A DNA stretch of 64,000 nt from Pseudomonas sp. MYb118 (GCF_040947875.1 NZ_JBFRXN010000001.1:806001-870000), one strand, 5' to 3'. Positions 46,745-55,688 are shown, counted from the stretch's first letter. The notes: generated from the letters alone by a model not told the origin. A program made the numbers and translations.

Positions 46745-46824
46745 TGTTTTTTTCGGGCGGACACATTGCAGATACATGAATGCGCTTTCATGGCGGCGTC
46801 ACCTTCCCACAAGAGAGTTCTGCC

Positions 46825-47025
46825 ATGTTCCGCAAACTGCAGCATGTCGCCCGTTTCTTCAGTCAGGGCGCGCGCCTGATGGTGGGCGTTCCGGACTACG
46901 ACAACTACGTCGCCCTGATGGCGCGTAATCATCCGGGGGAACCGGTGATGAGCCAGTCGGCGTTCTTCCGAGAGCGCCAGGAGGCGCGTTACGGCAAGCG
47001 CAGTTGCACGACGCGCTGCTGCTGA
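46825..47025 (+). CDS. YbdD/YjiX-family small protein
   Basis: 66 residues from the ATG at 46825. The pattern GARLMVGVPDYDNYV, FFRERQEARYG and terminal RCC match YbdD/YjiX (DUF466). In other bacteria this gene follows the peptide/pyruvate transporter gene cstA; here no cstA is nearby, so it stands alone. AAGAGAG precedes the start, and a strong terminator follows. Confidence 0.85.
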   Translation: MFRKLQHVARFFSQGARLMVGVPDYDNYVALMARNHPGEPVMSQSAFFRERQEARYGKRSCTTRCC

Positions 47026-47036
47026 AGCTTCAGGCG

Positions 47037-47070
47037 AAAAGCCCTGGCTTGTGAGAGCCGGGGCTTTTTT
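47037..47070 (+). terminator. Rho-independent terminator after the YbdD-like gene
   Basis: 12-bp stem AAAGCCCTGGCT / AGCCGGGGCTTT with one G-T pair, loop TGTGAG, followed by further T residues. Confidence 0.9.
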
Positions 47071-47103
47071 GTGTCTGGCGGATTTGGGAAGTTCACCCCT
47101 CCC

Positions 47104-47195
47104 TTGTGGGAGCGAGCCTGCTCGCGATGGCGGTGTGCCGACCCCATCTCTGTTAACTGACACACCGCTATCGCGAGCAGGCTCGCTCCCACAGG
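47104..47195. repeat. REP pair (REPIN), G subtype
   Basis: Arms TGTGGGAGCGAGCCTGCTCG and the inverted GAGCAGGCTCGCTCCCACA, upstream of the acyl-CoA operon. Confidence 0.95.
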
Positions 47196-47207
47196 GAAAA
47201 GGGTGTT

Positions 47208-47224
47208 TGTTCGAAGATGTAACA
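47208..47224. promoter_or_regulatory. Repeated 17-base element, copy 1
   Basis: TGTTCGAAGATGTAACA occurs here and again, identically, at 53590-53606. Its ends TGTT/AACA are inverted. Each copy lies upstream of a TetR-like palindrome and an operon start in this block. Confidence 0.55.
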
Positions 47225-47251
47225 GGCTAACGAACCCCTCTTGCCGAGAAA

Positions 47252-47267
47252 CTGAACACTTGTTTAG
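47252..47267. promoter_or_regulatory. TetR-like palindrome upstream of the acyl-CoA operon (site A)
   Basis: CTGAACACTTGTTTAG, a diverged member of the set TTGAACGAxTGTTxAA seen also at 53713, 55597 and 61593; 55 bases before the enoyl-CoA hydratase start. Confidence 0.5.
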
Positions 47268-47321
47268 TATCAGCCTCAGTTTGTACCTCAAGTCCAAATA
47301 CAACAACGACGAGGGCCTTTC

Positions 47322-48113
47322 ATGACTTCGCAACCATCACTGCTCAACCGCGTTGAAAACGGCATTGCCTGGATCACCCTCAACCGCACCGAGCAACGCA
47401 ATGCGCTGGACATTCCCACCCTCAAGGCCCTGATCGCGGCGCTCGATGCCCATGACGCCGACCCCGCCGTGCGGGTGCTGGTATTGACCGGCAACGGCAA
47501 GGGTTTTTGCGCCGGTGCCGATGTGGCCGAGTGGGCCGATGCCGAGCGTCGCGGCATCCTCGAAACCTACGGCTGGACCGAAACCGCACACCAGTTGATG
47601 AACCGCCTGCACGGTTTCAGCAAACCGACGATTGCTGCGATCAACGGCATCGCCGTGGGTGCCGGGATGGATTTGAGCCTGTGCTGCGACCTGCGCGTCG
47701 CTGCCCGGTCGGCACGTTTCAAGGCCGGTTACACCGGCATGGCCTACTCGCCGGACGCAGGCGCCAGTTGGCACCTGCCGCGCTTGATCGGCGTGGAGCA
47801 AAGCAAGCGCCTGCTGTTTCTCGATGAACTGTGGAGCGCCGACCGTGCGCTGGCCACCGGCCTGGTGGGCGAGGTGTGTGCCGACGAAGAACTGCTCGCC
47901 CACACCACAACTTTGGCCACGCGCCTGGCCAGCGGCCCGACCTTCGCCTTCGCCCAGACCAAGGTGCTGATCGAGGGCGGCGCCCAGCGCAGCCTTGCCG
48001 AACAACTGCACGCCGAACAGGCCGCTGGCCTGCTTTGCGGGCGCAGCCAGGACGGCGCCGAAGCCCTCAAGGCTGCCGTGGAAAAACGTACGCCTCATTT
48101 CATCGGCCAGTAA
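47322..48113 (+). CDS. Enoyl-CoA hydratase/isomerase family protein
   Basis: 263 residues. Crotonase motifs CAGADVAEW and NGIAVGAGMDLSLCCDLR form the oxyanion hole; the catalytic loop reads YTGMAYSPDAGASWHLP, in which one of the usual glutamates is replaced, so an isomerase or other crotonase reaction is possible. Operon leader of a five-gene run: hydratase, acyl-CoA dehydrogenase, acyl-CoA synthetase, quinone reductase, TetR. In P. aeruginosa PAO1, acyl-CoA dehydrogenase and enoyl-CoA hydratase genes lie beside aruHI. Confidence 0.9.
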   Translation: MTSQPSLLNRVENGIAWITLNRTEQRNALDIPTLKALIAALDAHDADPAVRVLVLTGNGKGFCAGADVAEWADAERRGILETYGWTETAHQLMNRLHGFSKPTIAAINGIAVGAGMDLSLCCDLRVAARSARFKAGYTGMAYSPDAGASWHLPRLIGVEQSKRLLFLDELWSADRALATGLVGEVCADEELLAHTTTLATRLASGPTFAFAQTKVLIEGGAQRSLAEQLHAEQAAGLLCGRSQDGAEALKAAVEKRTPHFIGQ

Positions 48114-48131
48114 TCGAACCGCAGGTGCCCC

Positions 48132-49292
48132 ATGAATTTTCAACTGACCCAAGAGCAGGACATGCTGGTCGAGTCCGTGCGCAGCTTCGTCGAAAAGGAA
48201 CTGCTGCCCCATGAAGAGGCGGTCGATCGCGCCGACGCCGTGCCGCCGGAGTTGGCCGCGCAAATCCGCGCCAAGGCCCTGGCCGCCGGTTTCTATGCGT
48301 TCAACATGCCCGAGGAAGTGGGCGGCGGTGGCCTGGATTACCTGTCCCAGGCGCTGATCGAACGGGAACTGTCCAAGGTGTCGTGGGCGCTGCATGTGTT
48401 CGTCGCGCGTCCGTCGAAGATCCTCATGGCCTGCAAGGGCGCGCAGATCGAGGATTACCTGCTGCCCTGCGTGCGCGGGGAGAAGATCGACTGCTTTGCG
48501 CTGACCGAACCGGGCGCCGGTTCCGACGCCAACGCGATCAAGACCCGTGCCGTACGCGACGGCGATGACTTCGTGATCAACGGCAGCAAGCATTTCATCA
48601 GCCATGCCGGGCATGCCGATTTCGCCATCGTGTTCGCGGTCACCGACACCTATGAACACAACGGCCGACAGCGCAACGCCGTGACCTCGTTCCTGGTCGA
48701 TTGCGACAGCCCCGGCATGACCATTCGCCGTGGCCCCAAATGCGTGAGCAACCGTGGTTACCACACCAGCGAAATCTTCTTCGACGACTGCCGCGTGCCC
48801 GCGTCCAAGGTACTGGGCGAAGTCGGCAAGGGCTGGGACGTGGCCAACGCCTGGCTGACGGCCGGGCGGGTGATGGTCGCGGCCAACTGCGTCGGCCAGG
48901 CGCAGCGGGCGCTGGACGTGTCGCTGCAATGGGCCGCCGACCGCAAGCAGTTCGGCCACGCCATCGGCACCTACCAGGGCATCTCTTTCAAGCTGGCGGA
49001 CATGGCCACGGAAATTCGCGCCGCCGAACTGCTGGCGCTGAACGCAGCCTGGAAAATGGACCAGGGCAGCATGACCGACGGCGACGCCGGCATGGCCAAG
49101 CTGTTCGCCAGCGAAGTGCTGGGCCGGGTGGCGGATGAGGCGGTGCAGATTTTCGGCGGCATGGGCCTGATGGATGAGGGCCCGGTGGAGCGCATCTGGC
49201 GCAACGCACGGATCGAGCGGATCTGGGAGGGCACCTCGGAGATCCAGCGGCACATCATTTCCCGCGAGCTGCTGCGGCCACTGCTGCGCTGA
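48132..49292 (+). CDS. Acyl-CoA dehydrogenase
   Basis: 386 residues, full-length flavoprotein. FAD-binding CFALTEPGAGSDA and the catalytic glutamate near residue 370 in WEGTSEIQ match short/medium-chain acyl-CoA dehydrogenases. It introduces the 2,3 double bond and passes electrons to electron-transfer flavoprotein. Starts 18 bases after the hydratase stop. Confidence 0.94.
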   Translation: MNFQLTQEQDMLVESVRSFVEKELLPHEEAVDRADAVPPELAAQIRAKALAAGFYAFNMPEEVGGGGLDYLSQALIERELSKVSWALHVFVARPSKILMACKGAQIEDYLLPCVRGEKIDCFALTEPGAGSDANAIKTRAVRDGDDFVINGSKHFISHAGHADFAIVFAVTDTYEHNGRQRNAVTSFLVDCDSPGMTIRRGPKCVSNRGYHTSEIFFDDCRVPASKVLGEVGKGWDVANAWLTAGRVMVAANCVGQAQRALDVSLQWAADRKQFGHAIGTYQGISFKLADMATEIRAAELLALNAAWKMDQGSMTDGDAGMAKLFASEVLGRVADEAVQIFGGMGLMDEGPVERIWRNARIERIWEGTSEIQRHIISRELLRPLLR

Positions 49293-49309
49293 TTGCCAAG
49301 GAGAAGCCC

Positions 49310-51397
49310 ATGTCGATCAGAGACAACCTCAAGCGTCTGCTCAACCCCCGGCACCTGGCCTTCGTCGGCGGGCGCAGCATGGCGCGGGCGCTGAAGCGCT
49401 GCGCCGACGGCGGTTTCACCGGCCCGATGTGGCTGGTCAACCCGCAACACACGACCCTCGAAGGCGTGCCGTGCGTGGCGTCCATCGCCGACCTGCCTTG
49501 CGCGCCGGACGGCGTGTTCATCGCCACCAACCGTGAACTGACGCTGGCCTGCATCGGCGAGCTGGCCGCCAAAGGCGCTGGCGGCGCGATCTGCTACGCC
49601 TCCGGTTTTGCCGAAATCGGCGAGCAAGGGGCGGCGCTGCAACAAGAGCTGCTACAGGCGGCCGGCGACATGGCGCTGCTCGGCCCCAACTGCTACGGCC
49701 TGCTCGACTACCTGCACAACGTGGCGTTGTGGCCGGTGGCCCATGGCGGCAAGACGGTAGAGAAGGGCGTGGCGATCCTGACCCAGAGCGGCAACTTCGC
49801 CTACAACCTGTCGATGAGCGACCGCTCGCTGCCGCTGGCCTACATGGCGTCGGTGGGCAACCAGGCACAACTGGGCGTGGCCGAGCTGATGGACGCCTTG
49901 CTCGACGAGCCTCGGGTCACCGCCATCGGTCTGCACTTGGAAGGGCTGAAGAACGTGCCGGGCTTTGCCCGCGTGGCGCACAAGGCCCTGGAGCAAGGCA
50001 TCCCGGTGATCGCGCTGAAAACCGGGGTGTCGCAGATCGGCGCCGAGTTGGCGCTCAGCCACACCAGTTCGCTGGCCGGTTCCGATGCGCTGTACGACAG
50101 CCTGTTCGAGCGCCTGGGGGTGATTCGTGTCAGTGGCCCGGTGAGTTTTGTCGAGACCCTCAAGGCCGCTGCCTGCGGCAACCTGCCGGCGGGGCCGAGC
50201 CTTATCGCGTTGGCGTGTTCCGGTGGCGATGCCGGGCTGATCGCCGACTACGCCGAACGCAATCACCTGGGCTTGCCCAAGCTCGCCGCCGAGCAACGGC
50301 TCGCGCTGGCGCAGGTGCTGCCCAGCTACGCCAACCTGGTCAATCCGCTGGACTTCACCACGGCGATCTGGGGCGAGCGCGACGCCCTGCAACAGATGCT
50401 CGATACGGCCCTGCAAACCCCGGCTGACGCGGCGCTGCTGGTGCTCGACTATCCCGCTGAATTCACTGGCGAGCGTAAGGAATGTGATTTGCTGCTGGAG
50501 CTGTTTTGCCAGGGGCTGGAACGCCACGGCAAGGTTGGCTTTGTCACCTCGGCTTTCCCCGAGCTGCTGCCGGCCAGCGCCCGTGAGCGTCTGCACGCCA
50601 GGGGCGTGGCGGCGCTGCAAGGTGTCGAGGATGGCCTGGCGGCCTGGGCGTGCATCGCCCATTACCGCGCGCGTCGAGAAGCCTTGCTCGGTGGCGGGCA
50701 ATCGGCACTGGCGTTGCTCTGCCCGCAAGCGGTGGCGGGGCAGGGGCAACTGCTGGATGAGTGGCAATCGAAACAGGCCTTGCGCCCGTTCGGCCTGCCG
50801 TTGCCAGACGCGCGCCTGTGCCATCCGGACCAGGCCCTGGAGCAGGCGGGCAGCCTCGGTTACCCGCTGGTGCTCAAGGTGGTCAGCGCCGAGCTGCCGC
50901 ACAAAACCGAGGCCGGCGGCGTTGCCCTCAATCTCAAGGACGAGCAGGCCCTGAGCGCCGCGCTCGAACGCATGCGCAACCAGCTTGCCCAGCATGCGCC
51001 GACGGTGGCCTTCGATCAGGTCTTGCTCGAACGCATGGCCGCACCGCCGCTGGCCGAGTTGATCGTCGGCATCAAGCGCGAAACCGGCTTCGGCCTGGCG
51101 CTGGTGATCGGCGCCGGCGGGATCCTGGTCGAGCTGCTCAAGGACAGCCGCAGCCTGTTGCTGCCGACCACCGACCAGGCCATCCACGATGCGCTGTTGG
51201 GGCTGCGCTGTGCGCCGTTGCTCACCGGCTTTCGCGGCGGCCCGGCGGTGGACATGCCGGCGCTGGTGCAGGCGATTCGTGCAGTGGCGGACTACGCCTG
51301 CGAGAACGCCGAGCGCCTGCTGGAGCTGGATGTGAACCCTTTGCTGGTCAATGCCGACGGCGCGTTGGCGGTGGACGCGCTGATCCGCCTGGCCTGA
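49310..51397 (+). CDS. ADP-forming acyl-CoA synthetase (CoA-binding plus ATP-grasp fusion)
   Basis: 695 residues. Order: CoA-binding Rossmann domain (LNPRHLAFVGG), two ligase_CoA/succinyl-CoA-synthetase-like domains with the phosphorylated histidine in ALSHTSSLAGSD (about residue 255), and a C-terminal ATP-grasp domain starting near residue 480 (LRPFGLPLPDARL, LVLKVVSAELPHKTEAGGV). The fusion makes an acyl-CoA from a free acid with ATP, giving ADP. AAGGAG precedes the start; gap to the acyl-CoA dehydrogenase is 17 bases. It probably activates the acid later oxidised by the two upstream enzymes. Confidence 0.92.
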   Translation: MSIRDNLKRLLNPRHLAFVGGRSMARALKRCADGGFTGPMWLVNPQHTTLEGVPCVASIADLPCAPDGVFIATNRELTLACIGELAAKGAGGAICYASGFAEIGEQGAALQQELLQAAGDMALLGPNCYGLLDYLHNVALWPVAHGGKTVEKGVAILTQSGNFAYNLSMSDRSLPLAYMASVGNQAQLGVAELMDALLDEPRVTAIGLHLEGLKNVPGFARVAHKALEQGIPVIALKTGVSQIGAELALSHTSSLAGSDALYDSLFERLGVIRVSGPVSFVETLKAAACGNLPAGPSLIALACSGGDAGLIADYAERNHLGLPKLAAEQRLALAQVLPSYANLVNPLDFTTAIWGERDALQQMLDTALQTPADAALLVLDYPAEFTGERKECDLLLELFCQGLERHGKVGFVTSAFPELLPASARERLHARGVAALQGVEDGLAAWACIAHYRARREALLGGGQSALALLCPQAVAGQGQLLDEWQSKQALRPFGLPLPDARLCHPDQALEQAGSLGYPLVLKVVSAELPHKTEAGGVALNLKDEQALSAALERMRNQLAQHAPTVAFDQVLLERMAAPPLAELIVGIKRETGFGLALVIGAGGILVELLKDSRSLLLPTTDQAIHDALLGLRCAPLLTGFRGGPAVDMPALVQAIRAVADYACENAERLLELDVNPLLVNADGALAVDALIRLA

Positions 51398-51428
51398 GCA
51401 CTCACGATGAAATTTCAAGGTTGAGCCC

Positions 51429-52130
51429 ATGAATGTACTGATACTCCACGCCCATCCCGAACCGCAATCCTTCACCAGCGCTTTGCGCGATGAGGCGGTG
51501 CAGACCTTGCAGGCCCAGGGGCACGAGGTGCAGGTTTCCGATCTGTACGCGATGAACTGGAACCCGGTGGCCAGCGCCAAGGATTTTTCCCAGCGCGATA
51601 ACCCCGACTACCTGGTGTACGCCCTCGAACAACGCCTGGGGGTCAAGGGCAAAAGTATCGCGCCGGACATCCAGCAGGAGCTGGACAAGCTGCTGTGGGC
51701 TGACCTGCTGATCCTCAACTTCCCGATCTACTGGTTCTCCATGCCGGCGATTCTCAAGGGCTGGGTCGACCGGGTGCTGGTGTCCGGCGTCTGTTACGGC
51801 GGCAAGCGTTTCTACGATCAGGGCGGCCTGACCGGCAAGAAAGCGCTGGTCACCGTCACCCTCGGCGGGCGCGAGCACATGTTCGGTGAAGGCGCGATCC
51901 ACGGCCCGCTGGAAGACATGCTGCGCCCGTTGCTGCGCGGCACGCTGGCGTATGTCGGCCTGGACGTGCTGCCGCCGTTCGTGGCCTGGCACGTGCCGTA
52001 CATCAGCCACGAGGCGCGCGAGCAGTTCCTGGCGGACTATCGCCAGCGCCTGACACATCTGGAACAGGATTCGTCGCTGGTTTTCCCACGTCTTGCGCAG
52101 TTCGACGAGGCGCTGTATCCCATCCGCTGA
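51429..52130 (+). CDS. NAD(P)H:quinone oxidoreductase, flavodoxin-like fold
   Basis: 233 residues. MNVLILHAHPEPQSF, LNFPIYWFSMPAILKGWVDR and VTLGGREHMFG match the KefF/MdaB/NQO1 group of FAD/FMN quinone reductases. It reduces quinones or electrophiles by two electrons. Last enzyme of the acyl-CoA operon; may protect against a reactive intermediate. Confidence 0.88.
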   Translation: MNVLILHAHPEPQSFTSALRDEAVQTLQAQGHEVQVSDLYAMNWNPVASAKDFSQRDNPDYLVYALEQRLGVKGKSIAPDIQQELDKLLWADLLILNFPIYWFSMPAILKGWVDRVLVSGVCYGGKRFYDQGGLTGKKALVTVTLGGREHMFGEGAIHGPLEDMLRPLLRGTLAYVGLDVLPPFVAWHVPYISHEAREQFLADYRQRLTHLEQDSSLVFPRLAQFDEALYPIR

Positions 52131-52178
52131 CGCAATGCTGTACCGTCAGCCTTCGATTGTCTGAAGGGCTGGAACACT

Positions 52179-52814
52179 ATGGCGGAGCAAGCGCACTTTC
52201 TGCGCATGGACCCGGAATCGCGCAAGGCCAACCTGGTGGCGGCGACGTTGACCTGCCTGAAAAAGTACGGGTTCGTCGGCACCTCGATCCGCAAGATCTG
52301 CGCCGAGGCCGGGGTGTCGGTGGGGCTGATCAGTCATCACTATGCCGGCAAGGACGAGCTGGTGGCGGACGCCTATCTGCACATCACCGGGCAGGTGATG
52401 AGCCTGCTGCGCGAGGCGGTGGCGAATGCGGGCGAGGGCGCGCGGCAACAGTTTTCGGCGTTCTTCGAAGCGTCGTTTTCCCCGCGCATGCTCGACCCGC
52501 AGTTGCTCGAAGCGTGGCTGGCGTTCTGGGGCGCGGTGAAAACCGCCGATGCGATCAACCGCGCCCACGATCACTCCTATGGCGAGTACCGCACGATCAT
52601 GGGCGAAGCCTTGCGCCTGCTGGCGCAGGAGGAGGGCTGGGAAGCCTTCGACAGTGGCTTGGCCTCGATTGGTCTGAGCGCCTTGCTCGATGGCCTGTGG
52701 CTGGAGGCCGGGCTCAACCCCGAAACCTTCACGCCGGCCCAGGGCGTGCAGATCTGCGAAGCCTGGGTCGATGGCCTGCAAATGGGCGGGTATCGACGCT
52801 TCGTCGTGGGGTGA
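52179..52814 (+). CDS. TetR-family regulator, BetI-like (1)
   Basis: 211 residues. Helix-turn-helix TSIRKICAEAGVSVGLISHH (about 34-53). The ligand domain carries SPRMLDPQLLEAWLAFW and LSALLDGLWLEAGLNPETF, shared in order and length with the TetR encoded at 60922-61557, so the two are paralogues of the BetI type. It likely represses operons carrying the TTGAACGAxTGTTxAA palindrome in this block. Lies 48 bases after the quinone reductase. Confidence 0.92.
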   Translation: MAEQAHFLRMDPESRKANLVAATLTCLKKYGFVGTSIRKICAEAGVSVGLISHHYAGKDELVADAYLHITGQVMSLLREAVANAGEGARQQFSAFFEASFSPRMLDPQLLEAWLAFWGAVKTADAINRAHDHSYGEYRTIMGEALRLLAQEEGWEAFDSGLASIGLSALLDGLWLEAGLNPETFTPAQGVQICEAWVDGLQMGGYRRFVVG

Positions 52815-52898
52815 AAGCGGCTTGTTGATCACCTGTTCAGCAAGCGCTAGAGTGCAGCCATCGCTTCGAATAATGACAAGACGAACAGGAGCCAGGCC

Positions 52899-53588
52899 AT
52901 GACGGGGTGTGTGCTGATTGTGAGCGACGATGCGCAGGTCCACCAACCGCTGCGCAGCATTCTCGAGCCGCACGGGTTCGAGATCCACGGCGCCGGCTCG
53001 CTCGCCCAGGCCGACGCCTGCCTCGCCGGCTTGCCCGTCGCCCTGGTGCTGCTCGATGCCCGCTGGCCGGATGCCCTGGCCGTGACCCGGCAATGGCGCG
53101 AGGGTTCGTCGGTCGGGATCATGCTGATTGGCGACGACACCGACCGGCTGGCGGCGCTGGAGTGCGGCGCCGACGAATACCTGGTGCAACCCGTGCAGCC
53201 CCGGGAACTGCTCGCCCGTGCGCGCAACCTGTTGCGTCGGGTCAACCCGCCCGTGCCAATGGATACCCATCTCAAACGCTTCGCCGGCTGGACTCTCGAC
53301 ACCGGTCGCCGGCGCCTCAAGGCTGGCGACGGTCGGGAAACCCCGCTCAGCCATGGCGAGTTCCAGTTGCTCAACGTGTTCATGCGCAACGTCGGGCTGA
53401 CCTTGAGTCGCGACCAGTTGATGGATCAGTTGCGCAACCGTGAATGGCTGCCCAATGACCGCTCCATCGACGTGCTGGTGGGGCGCCTGCGGCGCAAGTT
53501 GCAGGACAACCCCGCCGACCCCGAGTTGATCATCACCATCCATGGGGCAGGCTACCTGTTCACCGCGGCCGCTTCGTTGGCGGCCTGA
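52899..53588 (+). CDS. Orphan OmpR-type response regulator with degenerate receiver
   Basis: 229 residues: receiver domain (1-120) and winged helix DNA-binding domain (about 125-225, GEFQLLNVFMRNVGLTLSRD, IDVLVGRLRRKL). The acidic pair D10/D11 and phospho-acceptor D53 are present, but the conserved Thr/Ser is Ile (I77) and the conserved Lys is Gln (Q97 in YLVQP), so phospho-signalling is probably altered. No histidine kinase is nearby. PAO1 AruR, regulator of aruHI, is also an OmpR-type protein beside aru genes, so this may be a functional analogue. Confidence 0.88.
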   Translation: MTGCVLIVSDDAQVHQPLRSILEPHGFEIHGAGSLAQADACLAGLPVALVLLDARWPDALAVTRQWREGSSVGIMLIGDDTDRLAALECGADEYLVQPVQPRELLARARNLLRRVNPPVPMDTHLKRFAGWTLDTGRRRLKAGDGRETPLSHGEFQLLNVFMRNVGLTLSRDQLMDQLRNREWLPNDRSIDVLVGRLRRKLQDNPADPELIITIHGAGYLFTAAASLAA

Positions 53589-53589
53589 A

Positions 53590-53606
53590 TGTTCGAAGAT
53601 GTAACA
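53590..53606. promoter_or_regulatory. Repeated 17-base element, copy 2
   Basis: TGTTCGAAGATGTAACA, identical to 47208-47224, directly after the response regulator stop and 107 bases before TetR-like site B. Confidence 0.55.
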
Positions 53607-53613
53607 ACTCCCG

Positions 53614-53637
53614 CTCGGCTTTTTTTGTAAAGCCGAG
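53614..53637. terminator. Hairpin downstream of the response regulator
   Basis: CTCGGCTTT / AAAGCCGAG, a 9-bp perfect stem with a T-rich loop but no T run after it. Could be a weak terminator or an mRNA-stabilising hairpin. Confidence 0.45.
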
Positions 53638-53712
53638 TAATCCCTTCAGAAACAAATAATTAGCCAGCTTTTCCAGCGTGTTTTGGCGTTTCGCGAAGGT
53701 ATTGCCTCGCTG

Positions 53713-53728
53713 TTGAACGAGTGTTTAA
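53713..53728. promoter_or_regulatory. TetR-like palindrome upstream of the AruI-like gene (site B)
   Basis: TTGAACGAGTGTTTAA, near-palindromic, followed by TATCGAC; 48 bases before the start codon at 53776. Confidence 0.6.
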
Positions 53729-53775
53729 TATCGACAGCGTCCGATGGCTCAAACAACAACAAGACGAGGGCTGGC

Positions 53776-55410
53776 ATGAACGCACAATCGACCCGGCAAC
53801 CCACCTCCACGACCCTCACGGGTGGCCAGGCGCTGGTGCGTCTGCTGGCCAATTATGGGGTCGATACCGTGTTCGGCATTCCCGGCGTGCACACCCTGGA
53901 GCTGTATCGCGGCCTGCCCGGCAGCGGCATCCGCCATGTGCTGACCCGCCACGAGCAGGGCGCCGGCTTCATGGCCGACGGTTATGCCCGGGTCAGTGGC
54001 AAGCCGGGGGTGTGCTTCGTCATCACCGGCCCCGGTGTCACCAACGCCGCGACCGCCATTGGCCAGGCCTACGCCGACTCGATCCCGATGCTGGTGATTT
54101 CCAGCGTCAACCACACCGCCAGCCTCGGCAAAGGCTGGGGTTGCCTGCACGAAACCCAGGACCAGCGCGCAATCACCGCGCCCATCACCGCGTTTTCCGC
54201 CGTGGCCCTGAGCACTGACGACCTGCCGCAATTGATCGCCCGCGCCTTTGCCGTGTTCGACAGCGAACGGCCACGGCCGGTGCATATTTCCGTGCCGCTG
54301 GACGTGTTGTCCGGGACGATCAGCCGCGACTGGAGTGGCGAGGTGGTGCGCCGTCCCGGACGTGGTCTGCCGGATGCCCAGGCATTGAACGAAGCCGCCC
54401 GACGCCTGCAAGACGCCCGGCGGCCGATGATCATCGCCGGCGGTGGCGCCTTGGCGGCGGGCGCTGAGTTGCAGGCCCTGAGCGAACGCCTTGCCGCGCC
54501 GCTGTTCACCAGCGTTGCCGGCAAAGGCCTGCTCGCGCCGGATGCGCCGTTGAATGCCGGCGCCAGCCTGTGCGTGCAAGCGGGTTGGGAATTGATCGCC
54601 CAGGCGGATGTGGTGCTGGCGGTCGGCACGGAAATGGCCGACACCGATTACTGGCGCGAGCGCCTGCCGCTGGAAGGCGAGGTCATTCGCGTCGATATCG
54701 ACTCGCGCAAGTTCAACGACCTCTACCCCTGCGCCGTGGCCCTGCACGGCGATGCTCGGCAAACCCTGGGCGCGTTGCTCGAGCGGCTGCCCGACGCCGC
54801 GCGCGAAGCGGTGGACGCCGCACGTGCCGTGGCCCAGTTGAAAGCAGCGGTGCGAGCCGGCCACGGTGAGTTGCAGGCCCTGCATCAGCGCATCCTCGAC
54901 CGCATCGCCGCCGCGCTGCCCGCCGATGGTTTCATCAGCAGCGACATGACCCAACTGGCCTACACCGGCAACTACGCGTTCGACAGCCAGGGCATCCGCA
55001 GCTGGCTGCATCCCACCGGCTACGGCACTTTGGGTTATGGCTTGCCGGCGGGCATCGGCGCCAAGTTCGGCGCCCCGCAACGCCCCGGCCTGGTGCTGGT
55101 GGGGGACGGCGGGTTTCTCTACACCGTGCAGGAACTGGCCACAGCCGTCGAAGAACTCGACAGCCCGTTGGTGGTGCTGCTGTGGAACAACGACGCGCTG
55201 GGGCAGATCCGCGACGACATGCAAAACCTGGACATCGAACCGGTGGGCGTGCTGCCGCGCAACCCGGACTTCGCGCTGCTGGCCACGGCCTTCGGCTGCA
55301 CGGTACGCCAGCCGCAGAACCTGGCGGAACTGGAGCGCGATTTGCGCCAGGGCTTTGAGCACGCCGGGGTGACGCTGATCGAACTCAAGCACGCTTGCGC
55401 GATGGGCTGA
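53776..55410 (+). CDS. Thiamine-diphosphate-dependent 2-oxoacid decarboxylase (AruI-like, 5-guanidino-2-oxopentanoate decarboxylase)
   Basis: 544 residues from the ATG at 53776; AAGACGAGGG precedes it. Three-domain ALS/PDC fold: catalytic glutamate E60 in TRHEQGAGF, central domain, and the thiamine site starting GDGG (about 443) and ending in LLWNNDALGQIRDDM. It resembles AruI, which decarboxylates the 2-oxo acid of arginine to 4-guanidinobutyraldehyde; the AruH-like gene downstream supports this. The leader carries AAACAACAACAAGA, a candidate Hfq/Crc site. Confidence 0.85.
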   Translation: MNAQSTRQPTSTTLTGGQALVRLLANYGVDTVFGIPGVHTLELYRGLPGSGIRHVLTRHEQGAGFMADGYARVSGKPGVCFVITGPGVTNAATAIGQAYADSIPMLVISSVNHTASLGKGWGCLHETQDQRAITAPITAFSAVALSTDDLPQLIARAFAVFDSERPRPVHISVPLDVLSGTISRDWSGEVVRRPGRGLPDAQALNEAARRLQDARRPMIIAGGGALAAGAELQALSERLAAPLFTSVAGKGLLAPDAPLNAGASLCVQAGWELIAQADVVLAVGTEMADTDYWRERLPLEGEVIRVDIDSRKFNDLYPCAVALHGDARQTLGALLERLPDAAREAVDAARAVAQLKAAVRAGHGELQALHQRILDRIAAALPADGFISSDMTQLAYTGNYAFDSQGIRSWLHPTGYGTLGYGLPAGIGAKFGAPQRPGLVLVGDGGFLYTVQELATAVEELDSPLVVLLWNNDALGQIRDDMQNLDIEPVGVLPRNPDFALLATAFGCTVRQPQNLAELERDLRQGFEHAGVTLIELKHACAMG

Positions 55411-55432
55411 CGACCTGTGCCATGGCCCACCT

Positions 55433-55525
55433 CCTGTGGGAGCGAGCCTGCTCGCGATAGCGGTGTGACAGTCGATGCAAATGTTGAATGACACGCAGCC
55501 ATCGCGAGCAGGCTCGCTCCCACAG
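55433..55525. repeat. REP pair (REPIN), G subtype
   Basis: Arms TGTGGGAGCGAGCCTGCTCG and the inverted GAGCAGGCTCGCTCCCACA between the AruI-like and AruH-like genes. Confidence 0.95.
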
Positions 55526-55596
55526 TCTGGTGGGGGATGTGCCACTGTCGTGAAAACGACCTGTTTACCCTGAACACGAACAGTTTTGTCTTTTCT

Positions 55597-55614
55597 GTTG
55601 AACGACTGTTCAAC
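55597..55614. promoter_or_regulatory. TetR-like palindrome upstream of the aminotransferase-ABC fusion (site C)
   Basis: GTTGAACGACTGTTCAAC: perfect 7-bp arms GTTGAAC/GTTCAAC with a 4-base spacer, followed by CTCGAC; 75 bases before the start codon. The cleanest of the four sites. Confidence 0.7.
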
Positions 55615-55688
55615 CTCGACTATGTTGGCTCCACCATCCCCCGGTTGGTTGCGGGCTTGCGTTTCTTCACTTCGAACGAGGCACTGGC

